Assembly (NCBI RefSeq): GCF_000192575.1
Contig: NZ_GL876926.1
Coordinates: forward strand, 585,929 to 649,928
Origin: Novosphingobium nitrogenifigens DSM 19370
GTDB taxonomy: Bacteria; Pseudomonadota; Alphaproteobacteria; Sphingomonadales; Sphingomonadaceae
Direction of reading: 5' to 3'
Length of the DNA: 64,000 nt
Of this stretch, positions 9,757 to 18,543 are shown piece after piece. Both the position numbers and the translations under genes were made by a program. The stretch's first letter is position 1. Every line of letters starts with the position of its first letter. The notes under the pieces were generated by a model. It saw nothing but the letters and a program-made list of their open reading frames with translations. It did no database searches and had not been told where the DNA came from.

Positions 9757-10185
9757 TCAGTCCTGTGGCGGGGATGGTGGAGGTGCAGGCTGGCGCGGAT
9801 GGCGTTCGAGCGCGGGGTCGAACACGGCCCAGCCCGGCGCATCCTGCGTCCAGATTATGGCTTGCGGGGCAAGGTCATGCGGCTGGTCGATGACGCCGAA
9901 CCGGACTGTCTTCATGTGCGGACGGGCCGAGCTTTGCGCATAGACCTGCGTCCCGCAGGCAGGGCAGAAATGGAACGTCAACGTGTTACCGCTCGCAGCC
10001 GTCCAGGTCGAGGAGGCAAGCGGACCGTCGATCGCGACCGCTTCGGCCGGAAAGATCGCGTTGTTGGTCGGACTACCTGCGGCCAGCGTCTGGCACTGGC
10101 GGCACCAGCATTGGCGCGTGGCTAGGGGGGCGGCCCCGATCGCCAGCGTGATCGCACCGCATTCGCAGCGCCCGGTATAGGACAT
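9757..10185 (-). CDS. GFA family zinc-binding protein
   Basis: A 142-residue protein of the GFA (glutathione-dependent formaldehyde-activating enzyme, or CENP-V) family. The zinc cysteines are seen in CECG near the N-terminus, CWCRQC near residue 26 and CPACG near residue 74. Most family members lack proven activity and should not be called formaldehyde enzymes. The ATG at 10185 begins the conserved MSYTGRCECG. It sits between moxR and the VWA gene with spacings of 13 and 7 bases, so it is surely cotranscribed with them, which is an uncommon insertion in this operon type. Confidence 0.88.
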   Translation of the reverse strand: MSYTGRCECGAITLAIGAAPLATRQCWCRQCQTLAAGSPTNNAIFPAEAVAIDGPLASSTWTAASGNTLTFHFCPACGTQVYAQSSARPHMKTVRFGVIDQPHDLAPQAIIWTQDAPGWAVFDPALERHPRQPAPPPSPPQD

Positions 10186-10198
10186 CGCTTTTTCTCCG

Positions 10199-11041
10199 TC
10201 AGCTTCCCCGGCGTGCCATGAAGGCAAGCCGTTCGAACAGCATGATGTCCTGTTCGTTTTTCAGCAAGGCACCGTGAAGCGGGGGGATCGCCTTGGTCGG
10301 ATCGCGATTCTGGAGAACGTCGAGCGGCATGTCCTCGTTGAGCAGGAGCTTGAGCCAGTCGAGCAATTCGGACGTGCTGGGCTTCTTCTTGAGGCCGGGA
10401 ACGTCGCGCACTTCATAGAAGACCTCAAGCGCGCGGGCGACGAGCGTTTTCTGGATGCCGGGGAAATGCACGTCGATGATCGACTGCATCGTCTCGCGGT
10501 CCGGGAACTTGATATAATGGAAAAAGCAGCGGCGCAGGAATGCGTCGGGCAGCTCCTTTTCATTGTTCGAGGTGATGACCACGATCGGACGCTCGCGCGC
10601 GGCGATGCGTTCCTGCGTCTCGTAGACGTCGAAGCTCATGCGATCGAGTTCCTGCAACAGGTCGTTGGGAAACTCGATGTCGGCCTTGTCGATCTCGTCG
10701 ATGAGGAGAACGGGCAGGGTGGGCGCGGTGAAGGCTTCCCACAACTTGCCCTTCTTGATGTAATTGGCGATGTCGTGGACCCGTTCGTCGCCGAGCTGAC
10801 CATCGCGCAGGCGGGCAACCGCGTCGTATTCATACAGGCCCTGTTGCGCCTTGGTCGTCGACTTGACGTTCCATTCGATCAGGGGGGCGCCGACGGCTTT
10901 TGCGATTTCATGGGCAAGGACGGTCTTGCCGGTGCCCGGTTCGCCTTTCACCAGCAAGGGACGGCGCAACAGCACCGCAGCATTGACCGCGACTTTGAGA
11001 TCTTCGGTGGCGACGTAATTGCTGGTGCCTTCAAAACGCAT
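10199..11041 (-). CDS. MoxR-family AAA+ ATPase
   Basis: A 280-residue AAA+ ATPase of the MoxR group. Walker A is GEPGTGKT (about residue 37) and Walker B is LLIDEIDKAD (about residue 113); sensor 1 is seen in ITSNNEKELPDAFLRRCFFHY, where the arginine finger also lies. These enzymes form rings that act with VWA partners as chaperones. It is the first gene of the moxR-GFA-VWA operon; the closest named counterparts are CoxD/CoxE-type pairs, but no carbon monoxide dehydrogenase genes are near. The start at 11041 faces a 164-bp divergent promoter region. Confidence 0.92.
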   Translation of the reverse strand: MRFEGTSNYVATEDLKVAVNAAVLLRRPLLVKGEPGTGKTVLAHEIAKAVGAPLIEWNVKSTTKAQQGLYEYDAVARLRDGQLGDERVHDIANYIKKGKLWEAFTAPTLPVLLIDEIDKADIEFPNDLLQELDRMSFDVYETQERIAARERPIVVITSNNEKELPDAFLRRCFFHYIKFPDRETMQSIIDVHFPGIQKTLVARALEVFYEVRDVPGLKKKPSTSELLDWLKLLLNEDMPLDVLQNRDPTKAIPPLHGALLKNEQDIMLFERLAFMARRGS

Positions 11042-11205
11042 GGGCTGTCCTGCTTCGTTTAACCAAGTGATTAACGCTATCGCCCTTGCGCGCGATGAGC
11101 AAGGGGGCGTGCATCGTCAAATGGTATGGGAAAACGGTTGCATGTCGACGGTCCTCGCGGCACTGGGTGCAAAGGGGACCGCGTTCAGATACGTTTTGGC
11201 CAGAG

Positions 11206-11997
11206 ATGGAACACGCAGAGGCTCCTCCCCCTTTCATGGACGCCGGACGAAGCCGGTACAGTGGTGCGCCGCCGCAGTCGCGCTTCATTGCTTTCGTGCT
11301 TTCGGGGGCGATTTGTGCGTTGTTGTTGCTGGCGCTGCTGTCGATGGCGGCGATGCGTGATGAAGGGCGGACCGGTGGGGCGATCCTGAGCGCGATCAAC
11401 CTGTCGCCGCCGCCCGGTGAGAAAACGCCCACGCCCAAGCAGGCCCATCAGGCGGCGAAATCCGCGACGTCGCCACATCAGCAACAGGTCGCGACCGCAC
11501 CGCCAAAGCTGCCGCCGCGGGTGGAGATCCCCAACGATCACAAGGTCGAGTGGCCCGAAGGCTTCGTGCACATGAGCCACGCTGACCTTGCGGCAGCCGA
11601 CATCAGCAATATCCATTCCGCGCCGTCGACCGGGAAAAGCGATGCAAGCGCAGGCGGCGGAGGCAATGCCGGTGGCGAAGGTCCGGGTGGGGCGCATCTC
11701 TATAGCGCGCAATGGTATCACGAGCCGCGCGATGCCGAAATCCAGGGCTATATGCGGCCGGGGCAGTCGACCGGGCGCTGGGCGGAAATCGCGTGCCGCA
11801 CCATTCAGGACTATCACGTCGAGGATTGCCACGAACTCGACGAGCAACCGCGCGGATCGGGCATGGCCCGCGTCCTGCGCGAAGCAGCCTGGCAATTCCT
11901 CGTCCGCCCCCCGCGTGTGGACGGAAAGTCGTTGGTCGGCACCTGGGTGCGGATCCACTTCGACTTCGACAAGCACCGTCGGGACGACGACGGGTAA
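11206..11997 (+). CDS. Membrane-anchored TonB_C-like protein
   Basis: A 263-residue protein with one N-terminal membrane helix (about residues 26-50), a Pro/Lys/Gln-rich and then Gly-rich linker, and a C-terminal region whose REAAWQFLVRPPRVDGKSL and GTWVRIHFDF segments resemble the end of a TonB C-terminal domain. It would stand in the inner membrane with its bulk in the periplasm. No ExbB/ExbD genes are adjacent, so a TonB role is only suggested. The ATG at 11206 is used; a second at 11236 is possible. It is convergent with the DUF2846 gene, with a shared hairpin between them. Confidence 0.65.
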   Translation: MEHAEAPPPFMDAGRSRYSGAPPQSRFIAFVLSGAICALLLLALLSMAAMRDEGRTGGAILSAINLSPPPGEKTPTPKQAHQAAKSATSPHQQQVATAPPKLPPRVEIPNDHKVEWPEGFVHMSHADLAAADISNIHSAPSTGKSDASAGGGGNAGGEGPGGAHLYSAQWYHEPRDAEIQGYMRPGQSTGRWAEIACRTIQDYHVEDCHELDEQPRGSGMARVLREAAWQFLVRPPRVDGKSLVGTWVRIHFDFDKHRRDDDG

Positions 11998-12043
11998 GTG
12001 CCGCGACCGGCGGCAGGGTCATCCCATGGGAGAGTGATGAAAG

Positions 12044-12076
12044 CTGGGCTGGTCGGCGTGAAACCGGCCAGCCCAG
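12044..12076. terminator. Bidirectional terminator hairpin
   Basis: A 13-base stem (12044-12056 with 12064-12076, one G-T position) and seven-base loop lies between two convergent genes, 11 bases before the DUF2846 stop. It has no T-run, so it may act as a bidirectional roadblock or 3'-end stabiliser. Confidence 0.55.
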
Positions 12077-12087
12077 ATCCCCATGAC

Positions 12088-12711
12088 TCAGGGGTGTGAG
12101 GCTGTCGTCGTACCGGCAGGCACTGCGGCCGGGGCGGGCGTTGTTGCAGGAGTCTCCGACGCGGCAAGCGGCGTCGCGCTGGGGACTGCGGTCGTAGCGG
12201 TGGCTTGCGGCGTGGACGCAGTCTGGGCTGCATTGGCCGCCTTGATTTGCTCGTCGCTCAGGACAGTACCACCGGTAATACGGGAGGGTTCTACCGTTTT
12301 CCAGAGTTTGGAAGTGAACTCGTCTTCCTTGGCGAGGTCGAGCGAGCCCTTCCCTGCCCAGAAGCCGGCATGGATGGTGCAGCGAACATATTGTACGTCG
12401 CCGGGCTTGAGTGTCAGGAAGATTCCTTCGTCCGACGAGCTCGACGAGTTGTACGTGTGCTTGCCCGGTTCCGCGACCATGATGAAGAAGCGGCCCGGCG
12501 GCAGCGAACTGATCTTGGTTTTACCTTCCTTGACCGCACAGCTAACCGCTGAGCCGGCAAATCCGCCGGCGCGAAAGAATACCACTTCCGCCTTTCCGGC
12601 AGGTGCCGCCGGAACCGTGATGGCTTCGGGTTTGTCGACGCTGGCCAACGCAGGCGTCGAGAACAACGCCAGCGTTGCCGCCAGCTGAACGAGACGATAA
12701 TTTACACGCAT
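12088..12711 (-). CDS. Exported DUF2846-like protein with Thr/Ala/Pro-rich tail
   Basis: A 207-residue protein with a clear signal peptide (MRVNYRLVQL then a hydrophobic core, cleavage likely after ALA at 21-23). The mature N-terminal half has the DUF2846 look: a beta-rich segment with FFRAGGFAGSA, LPPGRFFIMVAEPGKHTY and LKPGDVQYVRC. The last 45 residues are low-complexity Thr, Ala and Pro. DUF2846 proteins are envelope proteins, often lipoproteins, of unknown role. It is transcribed alone from an AT-richer 260-bp region behind parE; no certain promoter was assigned. Confidence 0.7.
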   Translation of the reverse strand: MRVNYRLVQLAATLALFSTPALASVDKPEAITVPAAPAGKAEVVFFRAGGFAGSAVSCAVKEGKTKISSLPPGRFFIMVAEPGKHTYNSSSSSDEGIFLTLKPGDVQYVRCTIHAGFWAGKGSLDLAKEDEFTSKLWKTVEPSRITGGTVLSDEQIKAANAAQTASTPQATATTAVPSATPLAASETPATTPAPAAVPAGTTTASHP

Positions 12712-12972
12712 TTTTGTCCCCCTTGCGACGAGCTCGGCGGCTGTCGCAATCCAGCATGTGTGTGGAGGAACCGCGCATCCAAGGAGATCGCCGGTTCTTC
12801 CGTAGTCCCCACTTTCAAATCGATCTTTGCAAGGTGTGATAGTTCACGCCCGCATTTCTATATGGCGGAAAAAAATGTCGGAATAGAATAGCTTTTTTCG
12901 GGATTCAGAGCTGTTCTGGACCGATTTTTCTCCTGTTCCTCTTGAACGTGCATTCATTACGGAACGGAGGGC

Positions 12973-14985
12973 TCAGGCGTCGATCATTTCCGGATCGATG
13001 TCGGCGGCGCGGTTCTGGATGAACATGAAGCGATGCTCGGGATTGCGTCCCATCAGGCGGTCGACCAGATCCTTGACCGCGTGGCGCTGCTCGTGCTCGG
13101 TGGGCAGGGTGATGCGGATCAACGAACGGGAGGCCGGACTCATCGTCGTTTCCCGCAATTGCTGCGGGTTCATTTCCCCCAGCCCCTTGAAGCGCGAGAC
13201 TTCGACTTTCTTGCCCTTGAACATGCGGGTTTCGAGTTCCGCGCGATGAGCATCGTCCCGGGCATAGGCGCTCGTCGAACCCGAGGTCAGGCGATAGAGC
13301 GGCGGCTGCGCGAGATAGAGGTGCCCGCGCCGGACGACTTCGGGCATTTCCTGAAAGAAGAACGTCATCAGCAAGGTCGCGATATGGGCGCCGTCGACGT
13401 CCGCGTCGGTCATGATGATGATGCGGTCGTAACGCAGGGCGTCGGCGTTGCAATCCTTGCGCGTGCCGCAACCGAGGGCAAGACCGAGGTCGGCGATTTC
13501 CTGATTGGCGCGGATCTTGTCGGCGGTGGCCGACGCGACGTTCAGGATCTTGCCGCGAATCGGCAGGATCGCCTGGGTCTTGCGGTCGCGGGCCTGCTTG
13601 GCACTGCCGCCTGCGCTGTCGCCTTCGACGATGAAGAGTTCAGTCTCGCCGCTGCCTTCGCCCGAACAGTCGGTCAGCTTTCCGGGCAGGCGCAGCTTGC
13701 GCGCATTGGTCGCGGTCTTGCGCTTGACCTCGCGCTCGGCCTTGCGGCGCAGGCGCTCGTCCATGCGTTCCATCACCGCACCGAGCAGCGCCTTGCCGCG
13801 ATCCATGTTGTCGGTGAGGAAGTGATCGAAATGGTCGCGTACGGCCGCTTCGACCAGGCGCGCGGCTTCCGGGCTGGTCAGGCGGTCCTTGGTCTGGCTC
13901 TGGAACTGGGGATCGCGGATGAAGACCGACAGCATGACTTCGCTGCCGGTGATCATGTCCTCGGGCGCGATGTCCTTGGCCTTTTTCTGGCCGATCAATT
14001 CGCCGAACGCGCGAATGCCGCGGGTCAGAGCCGCGCGCAGCCCCTGTTCATGGGTGCCACCGTCAGGGGTCGGGATGGTATTGCAGTAATAGCTGTACGA
14101 TCCGTCTGACCACAAAGGCCAGGCGATCGCCCATTCGACGCGGCCCATTTCCTGTCCATCGGGACCGTGCGGGAAATCCTGCCGTCCGGCAAAGGGCATC
14201 GTGGTGACGCATTCGCGCCCCGAGACCTGTTCGGCAAGGTGATCGGCAAGGCCGCCGGGAAACTGGAACGTCGCTTCGGCCGGGACATCGTCTCCGGCAA
14301 GCGAGGCTGAACATTTCCAGCGGATCTCGACCCCGGCGTAAAGATAGGCCTTGGAGCGTGCGAGACGGAACAGGCGTGCAGGCTTGAACCGCGCGTCGGC
14401 GCCGAAGATTTCGGTGTCGGGCACGAAGGTAACGGTCGTCCCGCGCCGATTGGGGGCATTGCCGATCCGGGCGAGCGGAGCCTGTGCCAGCCCGCGTGAA
14501 AATTCCTGCGCATAGAGTTCCTTGTTCCGCGCGACTTCGACGCGGGTCAGGACCGAAAGCGCATTGACCACCGAAATGCCGACGCCGTGAAGACCGCCGG
14601 AGGTGGCATAGGCCTTGCCCGAAAACTTGCCGCCCGAATGGAGCGTGGTCAGGATCACTTCCAGCGCGGATTTGCCGGGATACTTGGGGTGTTCATCGAC
14701 CGGGATGCCGCGGCCGTTGTCGCTGATGGTGATGCGTCCGGGGGTGCCGGGCTCTTCCTCCAGCGTGATTTCGATGCGGTTGGCGTGACCGGCGACCGCT
14801 TCGTCCATGGCGTTGTCGAGCACTTCGGCAACGAGATGGTGGAGCGCGCGTTCATCGGTGCCGCCGATATACATGCCGGGGCGGCGACGGACCGGTTCGA
14901 GTCCTTCGAGGACTTCGATGGCGGAGCCGTCGTAGCTTTCCGCCGCAGGCGAACCGGGCTCTTTGTCGAACAGGTCATCGGCCAT
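12973..14985 (-). CDS. parE: DNA topoisomerase IV subunit B
   Basis: A 670-residue type IIA topoisomerase ATPase subunit that, with ParC, separates daughter chromosomes. The GHKL ATPase part shows EVLDNAMDEA, ISDNGRGIPVD and TSGGLHGVG; the transducer is followed by the Toprim domain with EGDSAGGSAKQARDRKTQ and DADVDGAHI. The length and the RRRPGMYIGGTDERALHHL segment favour ParE over GyrB. The ATG at 14985 (MADDLFDK) is chosen; one four codons upstream at 14997 is equally open. It is a single-gene unit. Confidence 0.94.
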   Translation of the reverse strand: MADDLFDKEPGSPAAESYDGSAIEVLEGLEPVRRRPGMYIGGTDERALHHLVAEVLDNAMDEAVAGHANRIEITLEEEPGTPGRITISDNGRGIPVDEHPKYPGKSALEVILTTLHSGGKFSGKAYATSGGLHGVGISVVNALSVLTRVEVARNKELYAQEFSRGLAQAPLARIGNAPNRRGTTVTFVPDTEIFGADARFKPARLFRLARSKAYLYAGVEIRWKCSASLAGDDVPAEATFQFPGGLADHLAEQVSGRECVTTMPFAGRQDFPHGPDGQEMGRVEWAIAWPLWSDGSYSYYCNTIPTPDGGTHEQGLRAALTRGIRAFGELIGQKKAKDIAPEDMITGSEVMLSVFIRDPQFQSQTKDRLTSPEAARLVEAAVRDHFDHFLTDNMDRGKALLGAVMERMDERLRRKAEREVKRKTATNARKLRLPGKLTDCSGEGSGETELFIVEGDSAGGSAKQARDRKTQAILPIRGKILNVASATADKIRANQEIADLGLALGCGTRKDCNADALRYDRIIIMTDADVDGAHIATLLMTFFFQEMPEVVRRGHLYLAQPPLYRLTSGSTSAYARDDAHRAELETRMFKGKKVEVSRFKGLGEMNPQQLRETTMSPASRSLIRITLPTEHEQRHAVKDLVDRLMGRNPEHRFMFIQNRAADIDPEMIDA

Positions 14986-15098
14986 GGACAAGGACATAGC
15001 GGAACCGGGAATCCCGGCGCAAGGCGTCGTTGGTCCTTATCCCGACCTTTTTGCGGCCATTTACGGGGCGCAGCCTTTCGTGGCGCGCCCCTTGGTCC

Positions 15099-16298
15099 TT
15101 AATTCGACAGGCGTTGCGGGGCAGGGCTGACCGTCACGAACGTGCCGGTTCCCACTTCGCGCACTTCCATCGCCCGTTCGGCGACGCCGAAGTCGTTGAA
15201 GCGGAACACGCCGTCGATGCCGATGAAGCCGTCGGGATCGAACAGGCGAGCGGTCGGGAACACTGTCTCGGGCTTCCACGCCCGCGCGACATTGAGCGTC
15301 AACAGCACGGAATCGTATCCCAGCGTCGCGATGCGCGGCGGATTGGCGCCAAAGCGGTTGCGATAGGACCGCTCGAACTGCCCGTAACGCTGATCGGAAA
15401 TCGTCGCGAACCAGCTGCCGCGCATGGCCGGCGTTCGCGCGACCGCGCCGTCACCGGCCCAGAGTTCGGTCCCCAGAAGGCGCACACCATGGGCAAACGG
15501 GGCCGCGAGCAAGGCGATACGCGGACCGTCGGCGACGAGAATGGCGTCGACCTGGCCCTTGGCCTTGACCCGGCGGATCGCGCTGCCGACCGAAGTGTTG
15601 GTGCGTTGGTACGTTTCGATGTCGGTGATGCGGACACCGGCCGTGCGTGCGGCGCTGTTGAAGGCGAGTGCCACCCGTTGGCCATAGGTTCCTGCCGGAA
15701 TGAGCGCACCGATTGCGGTGACGCCGTGGGCGCGGGCGTAATTCACGACGCGAGCGACCGACTGGCCGGGGATCTGCCCCATGACCAGCACATCGCGGGC
15801 GGCGACTGCCGGATCATTGGAATACGTGATCATCGGCACGTGGGCCGGACGCGCGATGGCGGCAACCGCGCTGACGTCCTCGGCCGAAAGCGGGCCGAGG
15901 ATGAGCTTGTTGCCGTCCGCGATCGCGCGCGAGGCTGCAGCGCCCGCACCGGTCATCGTGTCGTAGGTCGTGATGCGCAGGTTTTGCGCATTGGTGTCAA
16001 GCAGGGCCAGCGTGGTCGCATTGGCCAGCGCCTGTCCGACAAGGGCATTGGCGCCGCTCATCGGGACGAGCAGTGCGATGCGATGGCGATTGCTGTCGCT
16101 GGGCAGGACATTGGCGTCGGGCGCAGTCTCGGTGGGCCGCTGCACGGGCGGGGGCGCCTTGGGCTTGGGGACCACGGCGCAGCCTGCGAGCAGCGCGAGC
16201 GTGCCGGCAACGACAAACCTCCGCGCCATCCCGGTCCTGCGGGTCCTGGTGGTGTCAGTGCCCTGGGGCCTGCGACGGTTGTCCATGTCGCTCATCAT
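15099..16298 (-). CDS. LpoA-like penicillin-binding protein activator (lipoprotein)
   Basis: A 399-residue lipoprotein with a type 1 periplasmic-binding fold. The lipobox is LLAGC with C40 as the modified cysteine. The domain begins with HRIALLVPMSGAN and continues with segments such as KLILGPLSAEDV and MITYSNDPAVAA. Proteins of this kind are annotated as penicillin-binding protein activators by likeness to the C-terminal half of LpoA, which stimulates a peptidoglycan synthase; the N-terminal TPR half of LpoA is absent. The ATG at 16298 has a GAGG site seven bases upstream. It is divergent from rsmI with only 40 bp between, a common arrangement. Confidence 0.82.
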   Translation of the reverse strand: MMSDMDNRRRPQGTDTTRTRRTGMARRFVVAGTLALLAGCAVVPKPKAPPPVQRPTETAPDANVLPSDSNRHRIALLVPMSGANALVGQALANATTLALLDTNAQNLRITTYDTMTGAGAAASRAIADGNKLILGPLSAEDVSAVAAIARPAHVPMITYSNDPAVAARDVLVMGQIPGQSVARVVNYARAHGVTAIGALIPAGTYGQRVALAFNSAARTAGVRITDIETYQRTNTSVGSAIRRVKAKGQVDAILVADGPRIALLAAPFAHGVRLLGTELWAGDGAVARTPAMRGSWFATISDQRYGQFERSYRNRFGANPPRIATLGYDSVLLTLNVARAWKPETVFPTARLFDPDGFIGIDGVFRFNDFGVAERAMEVREVGTGTFVTVSPAPQRLSN

Positions 16299-16338
16299 CC
16301 GCTTGCCTCATTCCCATGCATCGGTCCATGCTGAACCG

Positions 16339-17172
16339 ATGGAAACCAATTCGCTCGCCCCCGGGCTCTATATAGTCGCAACTCCGATTGGCAATCTTGG
16401 TGACATGACCCGCCGTGCGATCGATGTGCTCGGTGCTGTCTCGGTCATAGCCTGCGAGGATACCCGCGTCACGGGCAAGCTGCTTTCGCATCTGGGCATT
16501 CGCAAGCCGATGCGGCGCTATGACGACCATGCCGATGCTTCTGCGCGCGATGGCTTGCTCGAACTCATGCGCAGCGAGCCGGTCGCGCTCGTGTCGGATG
16601 CCGGAACGCCGCTCATTTCCGATCCGGGGTATCGCCTGGTCCGCGCTGCCCGTGCCGAAGGGATTGCTGTGACAAGCCTTCCGGGGCCGAGCGCAGTCAT
16701 CACCGCGCTGACGCTCGCCGGGCTTCCGACCGATCGTTTCATGTTTGCCGGGTTTCTGCCCGCCAAGGAAAAGGCGCGGGCGGACACGCTGGCGGAATTG
16801 GCTGCGGTTCCCGCAACACTCGTCTTCTATGATACCGGGCCGCGCCTTGCCGACACGCTCGATGCCATGGCCGTTCACCTGCCCGGACGGGAGATTGCCG
16901 TCGCGCGCGAACTGACCAAACTTTTCGAGGAATGCCGTAGCGGCAGTGCTGCCGATCTTGCCGATCATTACCGTTCCCATCCACCCAAGGGCGAGATCGT
17001 CGTTCTCGCAGGGCCGCCCCAGGCGCCCGAGGCGCCCGACGAGGATACCGTCGAGACCGCTCTGCGCGAAGCCTTGACCCGCTTGCCGCCGTCGCAGGCG
17101 GCCAAAGAAGTCGCCCGCGCATTCGGCCTCGACCGGAAGGATCTCTACGCCCGCGCGCTTTCGCTTCCATGA
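16339..17172 (+). CDS. rsmI: 16S rRNA (cytidine(1402)-2'-O)-methyltransferase
   Basis: A 277-residue tetrapyrrole-methylase-fold enzyme that methylates the ribose of C1402 in 16S rRNA. The family signatures are LYIVATPIGNLGDMT at the start, ACEDTRVTGKLL, VSDAGTPLISDPGY and LPGPSAVITAL. The ATG at 16339 begins METNSLAPG; no good ribosome site is visible. Its last bases overlap the start of yraN (ATGA), and gshB follows, so rsmI-yraN-gshB look like one operon divergent from the LpoA-like gene. Confidence 0.95.
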   Translation: METNSLAPGLYIVATPIGNLGDMTRRAIDVLGAVSVIACEDTRVTGKLLSHLGIRKPMRRYDDHADASARDGLLELMRSEPVALVSDAGTPLISDPGYRLVRAARAEGIAVTSLPGPSAVITALTLAGLPTDRFMFAGFLPAKEKARADTLAELAAVPATLVFYDTGPRLADTLDAMAVHLPGREIAVARELTKLFEECRSGSAADLADHYRSHPPKGEIVVLAGPPQAPEAPDEDTVETALREALTRLPPSQAAKEVARAFGLDRKDLYARALSLP

Positions 17173-17546
17173 ACCGAGGTGGCCGGAACCGCAGCACTGC
17201 TGATCGGAAGGGGCACAAGGGCGAAGGCCTCGCGGCGTTCTATCTGCAGTGCAAGGGATGGCGCGTGCTCGCCCGGCGACAGCGGGTCGGACAGGGACGG
17301 GGCGTGGGCGAGGTCGACCTTGTCGTGCGACGGGGGCGGACCGTCGCCTTTGTCGAAGTCAAATGGCGGAGCGATGTGCGCTCGCTCGATCAGGCGCTCG
17401 ACGAACAACGCCTGCGCCGGGTGGCGCGCGCGGCGCAGGCGATGGTCCATCGCTTTGCCCGGCCCGACGATGTGACGCGCATCGACGCGATACTGCTTGC
17501 GCCATGGCATTGGCCGCGCCACATCACCCATGTCTGGCAACCTTGA
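17169..17546 (+). CDS. yraN: UPF0102 family protein YraN
   Basis: A 125-residue protein of UPF0102. The nuclease-like core GEVDLVVRRGRTVAFVEVK (about residues 46-64) carries the D and E-x-K residues of a PD-(D/E)XK fold, and GHKGEGLAAFYL precedes it. The function of this family is not established; it often follows rsmI. The start codon overlaps the rsmI stop. The gap to gshB is 34 bp. Confidence 0.9.
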   Translation: MNRGGRNRSTADRKGHKGEGLAAFYLQCKGWRVLARRQRVGQGRGVGEVDLVVRRGRTVAFVEVKWRSDVRSLDQALDEQRLRRVARAAQAMVHRFARPDDVTRIDAILLAPWHWPRHITHVWQP

Positions 17547-17580
17547 AATCAGTTGCTTTCGCTCAAGGATTCTTAACGTC

Positions 17581-18543
17581 ATGGCCATTCGCGTCGCGGT
17601 TCAGATGGACCCGCTCGCCTCGATCAACATCGCCGGGGATTCCTCCTTTCACCTGATGCTGGCAGCACAGGCGCGGGGGCATGAACTGTTCTATTACGAC
17701 GTCAAGTCGCTCGGCTGGCAGGCGGGGCGGGTGACGGCCGACGCCGCTCCGGTCAAGGTGCAGCGCGTCGCCGGGGACCATTACGAACTGGGCGAGATGC
17801 GCAAGATCGACCTCGGCAGCGATGCCGACGTCGTGCTGATGCGCCAGGACCCGCCATTCGATCTGGGCTATATCACCGCGACCCACCTGCTCGAGCGGCT
17901 GGAAGGCGAAACGCTGGTGGTCAACGATCCGCGCTCGGTGCGCAATTCGCCCGAGAAAGTCTATGTGCTCGACTACGCGCGCTTCATGCCGCCGACGTTG
18001 ATCACGCGCTCGGCTGCCGATGTCCGCGCTTTCCAAAAGGAAATGGGCACGGTGCCGGTGGTGGTGAAGCCTCTTCACGGCAATGGCGGCAAGGCGGTTT
18101 TCCGGATCGAGGCCGATGGCGGGAACCTTTCGGCTCTGGCCGAGCTGTTCGGGCAGGTCTGGCCCGAGCCCTTCATGGTTCAGCCTTTCCTTCCCGAAGT
18201 TGCCGAAGGGGACAAGCGCATCGTTCTGGTCGATGGCGAAGTGCTCGGCGCGATCAACCGCAAGCCGGGCGAGGGGGAATTCCGGTCGAACCTTGCCGTG
18301 GGTGGTTATGCCGAAAAGACCGGCCTGACCGAGCGGGAAGCGGAAATCTGCGAGGCGCTGGGGCCTGAACTCAAGCGGCTTGGGCTGGTCTTCGTCGGCA
18401 TCGACGTGATCGGCGGCAAGTGGCTGACCGAAATCAACGTGACCTCGCCGACCGGGCTTGTCGCCATCGAGAAGTTCGACGGCACCGACACCGGCGGGGC
18501 GATCTGGGATGCGATCGAGCGCCGTCTCGGGGCCAAGGGATGA
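17581..18543 (+). CDS. gshB: Glutathione synthase
   Basis: A 320-residue ATP-grasp ligase that joins gamma-glutamylcysteine and glycine to form glutathione. Visible landmarks are VAVQMDPLASINIAGDSSF at the start, MRQDPPFDLGYITAT, NDPRSVRNSPEK, VVKPLHGNGGKAVF, and the C-terminal INVTSPTG. The ATG at 17581 gives the standard N-terminus and length. Its stop overlaps the start of the acid phosphatase-like gene (ATGA), so that gene is coupled to it. A glutathione supply fits the GST-type gene at 25538, though not linked in an operon. Confidence 0.96.
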   Translation: MAIRVAVQMDPLASINIAGDSSFHLMLAAQARGHELFYYDVKSLGWQAGRVTADAAPVKVQRVAGDHYELGEMRKIDLGSDADVVLMRQDPPFDLGYITATHLLERLEGETLVVNDPRSVRNSPEKVYVLDYARFMPPTLITRSAADVRAFQKEMGTVPVVVKPLHGNGGKAVFRIEADGGNLSALAELFGQVWPEPFMVQPFLPEVAEGDKRIVLVDGEVLGAINRKPGEGEFRSNLAVGGYAEKTGLTEREAEICEALGPELKRLGLVFVGIDVIGGKWLTEINVTSPTGLVAIEKFDGTDTGGAIWDAIERRLGAKG

